Positions 36,947-39,318 of a stretch of 39,318 bases of DNA are shown here, in pieces (position 1 is the first letter of the stretch; each line of letters opens with the position of its first letter). The position numbers and the translations under genes are program-made. The DNA comes from Candidatus Omnitrophota bacterium (GTDB lineage Bacteria; Omnitrophota; Omnitrophia; Omnitrophales; Aquincolibacteriaceae), in NCBI GenBank assembly GCA_023247035.1, contig JAHFHG010000019.1:1-39318 (forward strand), read 5' to 3'. Under the pieces are notes generated by a model. That model made no database searches and was not told where the DNA came from. It worked only from the letters and a program-made list of their open reading frames with translations.

Positions 36947-36974
36947 ATTATAAAGAGACCGTTGGAAAAGTCAA
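36947..36974 (-). promoter_or_regulatory. Sigma70-type promoter of the nuo operon, predicted leaderless
   Basis: On the minus strand TTGACT (36974-36969) is followed after 16 bp by a perfect TATAAT (36952-36947). Only 8 nt separate this box from the nuoA ATG, so the message would start within about 2 nt of the start codon. It lies in the 190-bp gap after the FIST gene, showing that nuo has its own promoter. Confidence 0.75.
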
Positions 36975-37041
36975 TGAGCGCGCGATGCTGCGGACGATTG
37001 ATGAGTCGTGGCGAGACTGTATTTGCGGTATTTATTTTAGC

Positions 37042-37113
37042 TGTCATTCCCGCGGAAGCGAAAATCCAGTATTTTGGGTCAATGACGGGCTCCCCGCTTT
37101 GCGGGGATGACAA
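37042..37113. repeat. Palindromic repeat element copy 4 (FIST-nuoA gap)
   Basis: A 72-bp copy starting TGTCATTCCCGC and ending GGATGACAA, with a perfect hairpin CCCCGC-TTT-GCGGGG near the right end. The ends match the other three copies except for one base. It lies just after the FIST stop and about 70 bp upstream of the nuoA promoter, so it may serve as a terminator-like structure for the FIST transcript. Confidence 0.75.
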
Positions 37114-37128
37114 CAAAGCGAAAACTCG

Positions 37129-38307
37129 TCAAACCTTCACAATCAGAACCAATACGCCCGAATGATGATGAAGGTGATTGACGTGGTCGATCGGCGCGAT
37201 TTCCCCGTAGGAAAAGAGGCCGAGAATCGGGACGCTTGGAAATCGCCGGGTAATGAGCGCAATATCCTGGCTGGGTTCGCCGTAAAGAGCCTGGCCCCGC
37301 GCGGCGCAGTTGAAATAAAAGCCCAGGCTCGGCTCGTGAGGATAAATTCTCTGTTTGAGTTCATCCAGCATCTTTTGAAGATCCTGGCGCGCCAAGCTGG
37401 AATCCTTCACCGTAAAGGTGACAAAGTCGCCCTCTTCCACGGGCCCCACACAAGCGACCATTCCTTTTTTGGCATTCACGCCCATAATGTTGCGGATGAA
37501 ATAATCCGATTTTTTAAAATCCGTCTGAAAACTTTTCATCGGAGTGCCGAGAAAAACCCGCTGAAAGATTTCATCCGGATGATCAAACTGAATGTGCGAA
37601 ATGGATTCGAGCAGGATATCGTAGGCCGGGCGGCCGTCCATTTCGTAAATCATATTTCCCTCGGCGCGCGTGACCCGGAAGGAATCGCCGAAAGGCTGGC
37701 AGGAGCGGGTGATGCCCGTTTCAAAACGGAAGTCGCCAGTGAGGGAAAGCCCCACGACCGAATCGAAGGAAGCGTCTTCGCCGTGAATTTGATAGGTTTT
37801 TTCCTCCTTCCCGTTTTCCGCCGCCGCCCCGCCCACCATCGGGACGTAGCCGCAGACATTTTCAAAGCCGTCGAAGAAGAGGTGGCTTTGGAAGCTGAAA
37901 GGATCCGGGAAAAGGAGCAGAAGATTGGGAGAGACGCTTGAGCGCGTGATCGCCCCGGCTTTTTCCCCGGCCCTGAAATTGCTTTCCTGAAGATTCTTGA
38001 CCATAAACGAGGCGGCCTCCATTTGATCCGGGTGGATCAACATAAGGCTCAGGCCGCGCCGGCGTTCGATCTCGATTTCTTCGGTAAGAATTCCGGCCGC
38101 GCTGGATCCGATGACGTTTTCCGTGCCGGTTATGTCTTTGATCATCTTGCCGATCTTGGCGTAGTGGCGGCGGTACTCCGAAGAGGCAAAGAAAATCGCG
38201 GCTGCGGCCTTGGAAGCGCCGAGCTTGTTCAGAGCGCTTTGAGCGACGAGCTCCGCTGCTTTTTCGGGAATACGATGACTGGTGTAAGAGGTCGCGGCCG
38301 CGGTCAT
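37129..38307 (-). CDS. FIST-domain sensory protein
   Basis: FIST proteins (FIST_N plus FIST_C) are predicted small-ligand sensors, often linked to signal transduction. In this 392-residue protein the N-terminal part has FFASSEY and the conserved IGSSAAGILTEEIEIERRRG. The middle has VPMVGGAAAENG. The C-terminal part shows LGFYFNCAARGQALYGEPSQ, then ILGLFSYGEIAP and NHLHHHSGVLVLI, which are typical of FIST_C. No signal peptide or kinase domain is present, so it is probably cytoplasmic and stand-alone. It precedes nuoA on the same strand, but nuoA has its own promoter. ATG 38307 has no Shine-Dalgarno and lies 8 nt after a TATAAT box, as for nuoA. Confidence 0.88.
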   Translation of the reverse strand: MTAAATSYTSHRIPEKAAELVAQSALNKLGASKAAAAIFFASSEYRRHYAKIGKMIKDITGTENVIGSSAAGILTEEIEIERRRGLSLMLIHPDQMEAASFMVKNLQESNFRAGEKAGAITRSSVSPNLLLLFPDPFSFQSHLFFDGFENVCGYVPMVGGAAAENGKEEKTYQIHGEDASFDSVVGLSLTGDFRFETGITRSCQPFGDSFRVTRAEGNMIYEMDGRPAYDILLESISHIQFDHPDEIFQRVFLGTPMKSFQTDFKKSDYFIRNIMGVNAKKGMVACVGPVEEGDFVTFTVKDSSLARQDLQKMLDELKQRIYPHEPSLGFYFNCAARGQALYGEPSQDIALITRRFPSVPILGLFSYGEIAPIDHVNHLHHHSGVLVLIVKV

Positions 38308-38315
38308 AAAAATTA

Positions 38316-38343
38316 ATTATAGAAGACAGGGCTCCCAGTGCAA
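38316..38343 (-). promoter_or_regulatory. Sigma70-type promoter of the FIST gene, predicted leaderless
   Basis: On the minus strand TTGCAC (38343-38338), 16-bp spacer, perfect TATAAT (38321-38316), then 8 nt to the FIST ATG at 38307. Spacer length and box-to-ATG distance are identical to the nuoA promoter, and again no Shine-Dalgarno is possible. The two independent cases support leaderless starts. Confidence 0.7.
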
Positions 38344-38409
38344 GCAAATCATTTTATTATTATTTCATGACCCTGCCCGCGCTCAAGTTCGCAAAAGAAA
38401 GCAATAAGG

Positions 38410-38438
38410 TTGATTGCAGTCCGCGCGACCGTTACAAT
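38410..38438 (+). promoter_or_regulatory. Sigma70-type promoter towards the Nudix gene
   Basis: TTGATT (38410-38415), a 17-bp spacer and TACAAT (38433-38438) form a good plus-strand promoter in the 269-bp gap between the divergent FIST and Nudix genes. Transcription from about 38445 would give a leader of about 130 nt before the Nudix ATG. The rest of the gap shows no convincing gene. Confidence 0.6.
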
Positions 38439-38576
38439 GGGCGCCCCTGACGTAAGGATTGACGGCGCGATCAAGGAAACATAAAGCGCTCGCATCAATT
38501 TTTAAAGGCGAATGTCGGAGGATCGAGATCCCCGCCGCCTTCGAGGAAACCAACCGGATATTTTTAGTTTATTTCT

Positions 38577-39017
38577 ATGGAGAAGAAGAAAGACGCGATT
38601 TGTATCGAGGTCGGCTGCGCGATTATCGAAAGAAAGGGCGAAATCCTGATCGCCCGCCGCAAGCCCGGAGGCCATTTAGGGGGCTACTGGGAATTTCCCG
38701 GAGGCAAGAAAGAAGAATTGGAGTCCATCGAAGAATGTTTGATCCGCGAAGTCGAGGAAGAGCTCGGAATTTTGATCCGGCCGCGCAGGTTTCTAAGAAA
38801 CGTGATTCATTCTTATCCGTCGAAAAAACTGAGCCTCCATTTTTATCTCTGCGCGTGGCTTTCCGGAGTTCCCGTCAAAAAAGATTGTTCTGATTTCCGC
38901 TGGGTCAAACCGGAAGGCCTGCTCTCTTTTCTTTTCCCGCCCGCGGATCGGGATATGATTCAGGAGCTGATAAGGAAGAAGAAGTTCTATTTCGAAAATC
39001 CTGCGATTCATTATTGA
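38577..39017 (+). CDS. mutT: Nudix hydrolase, MutT-like
   Basis: MutT-type Nudix enzymes hydrolyse nucleoside diphosphate derivatives, classically 8-oxo-dGTP, preventing mutation. The 146-residue protein has the complete Nudix box at 43-65 (G-x5-E-x7-REVEEELGI; metal residues E58, E61 and E62). It is preceded by IARRKPGGHLGGYWEFPGG, the typical MutT entry, and followed by LHFYLCAW and FRWVKPEGLLSF. A stop 9 bp upstream in frame (TAG) fixes ATG 38577 as the first ATG. No clear Shine-Dalgarno is present. Specificity for oxidised nucleotides is by family resemblance only. Confidence 0.88.
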   Translation: MEKKKDAICIEVGCAIIERKGEILIARRKPGGHLGGYWEFPGGKKEELESIEECLIREVEEELGILIRPRRFLRNVIHSYPSKKLSLHFYLCAWLSGVPVKKDCSDFRWVKPEGLLSFLFPPADRDMIQELIRKKKFYFENPAIHY

Positions 39018-39158
39018 TTTTTTTGGAGGGCGGTATTGGGAGCGAGAGAGGCGGCAAGAAGATTACGAGCCTACGAATTACGTTTATGTTTGGGAGATGG
39101 GAGTGAAGCGGCGGAAGTGGGAGCGGGTGGAGGAGTATTTTGGAATGATGTAGTGAAT

Positions 39159-39293
39159 ATGAACGAGCCGGAGAAAGTGGCTGTAATGCGAGATTCACAA
39201 TATTTTCTTGAGATTCGTATCCTTCCTGGAGATAATAGAAACCTCATGAACGCCGACTTAGAAAAATTGACCTCCAAACCCAAACCAAAATAA
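39159..39293 (+). CDS. Possible 44-residue hypothetical protein
   Basis: ATG 39159 opens 44 codons (MNEPEKVAVMRDSQYFLEIR, then a Pro/Lys end) to TAA 39291-39293. The frame is open upstream to a TTG at 39036 preceded by GGAGGG (39025-39030), which would give 85 residues, but that upstream part is Gly/Ala/Arg-rich and less protein-like. No family recognised and no clear Shine-Dalgarno at the ATG. The sequence after 39293 to the window end holds nothing I can call. Confidence 0.3.
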   Translation: MNEPEKVAVMRDSQYFLEIRILPGDNRNLMNADLEKLTSKPKPK

Positions 39294-39318
39294 TACTTCA
39301 CGCAAAAGATGGGGCTCG

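Noticed and set aside
27624-37113. CRISPR array
   Set aside because: The four repeats are kilobases apart, vary in length and are palindromic elements, with no regular spacers and no cas genes.
37162-37941. 259-codon plus-strand ORF opposite the FIST gene
   Set aside because: Antisense to a domain-complete FIST protein; no family motif.
38459-38893. 144-codon ORF overlapping the Nudix gene
   Set aside because: Most of it is an Arg-rich shadow of the Nudix frame; the TTG start has poor signals.

Overview
This window looks like chromosomal DNA of a diderm, LPS-making bacterium of moderate GC content. My best guess is the candidate phylum Omnitrophota (PVC-related). The evidence is a complete Kdo branch, the Lpt machinery, and a 2942-residue secreted protein carrying repeated RSEVR/RSELR motifs, a signature I associate from memory with Omnitrophota. 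The phylum call is inference; no rRNA or tRNA gene was seen.

Positions 1-16984 (all + strand) form a dense, mostly co-directional block. It begins with the tail of a DUF3108-like protein and a polysaccharide deacetylase. A strong sigma70-type promoter (1093-1121) then leads into an LPS block: a heptose-kinase-like RfaE1, KdsB, PyrG (supplies CTP for KdsB), KdsA, KdsD, an enlarged LptC that seems to include the LptA-like part, and LptB. Next come Hpf, a possible 22-codon leader ORF, PtsN, YvcK, HPr and PTS Enzyme I. This order mixes the proteobacterial lptB-(rpoN)-hpf-ptsN neighbourhood, without rpoN, with the Firmicute yvcK-HPr/Crh neighbourhood. A phosphoglucose/phosphomannose isomerase, a sugar nucleotidyltransferase, MetK and S-adenosylhomocysteine hydrolase follow; the last two overlap by 53 bp.

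Positions 17124-25952 hold one giant ORF, by eye AT-richer than its surroundings except at its two ends. Visible modules: signal peptide; a TraB/ChaN-like domain; an alpha-helical array of about 12 repeats; a long helical middle with a possible acyltransferase-like segment; an acidic linker; a kinase-like domain with the D-x4-N-x13-D spacing of ABC1/UbiB/COQ8 kinases; and a C-terminal alpha/beta domain. Four RSEVR/RSELR motifs sit at apparent module boundaries. This is the most promising candidate for an undescribed system.

Positions 26014-38307 lie on the - strand. They encode an 11-subunit complex I (nuoA-B-C-D-I-H-J-K-L-M-N; no nuoEFG; nuoI before nuoH), a possible 47-residue gene after nuoN, and an upstream FIST-domain sensory protein. 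Four copies of a palindrome-rich element starting TGTCATTCC and ending AATGACAA or a near variant lie in the gaps of this region. nuoA and the FIST gene each have a TATAAT box exactly 8 nt before the ATG and no Shine-Dalgarno, predicting leaderless transcripts. A Nudix hydrolase (+) and an unclear tail of small ORFs close the window.
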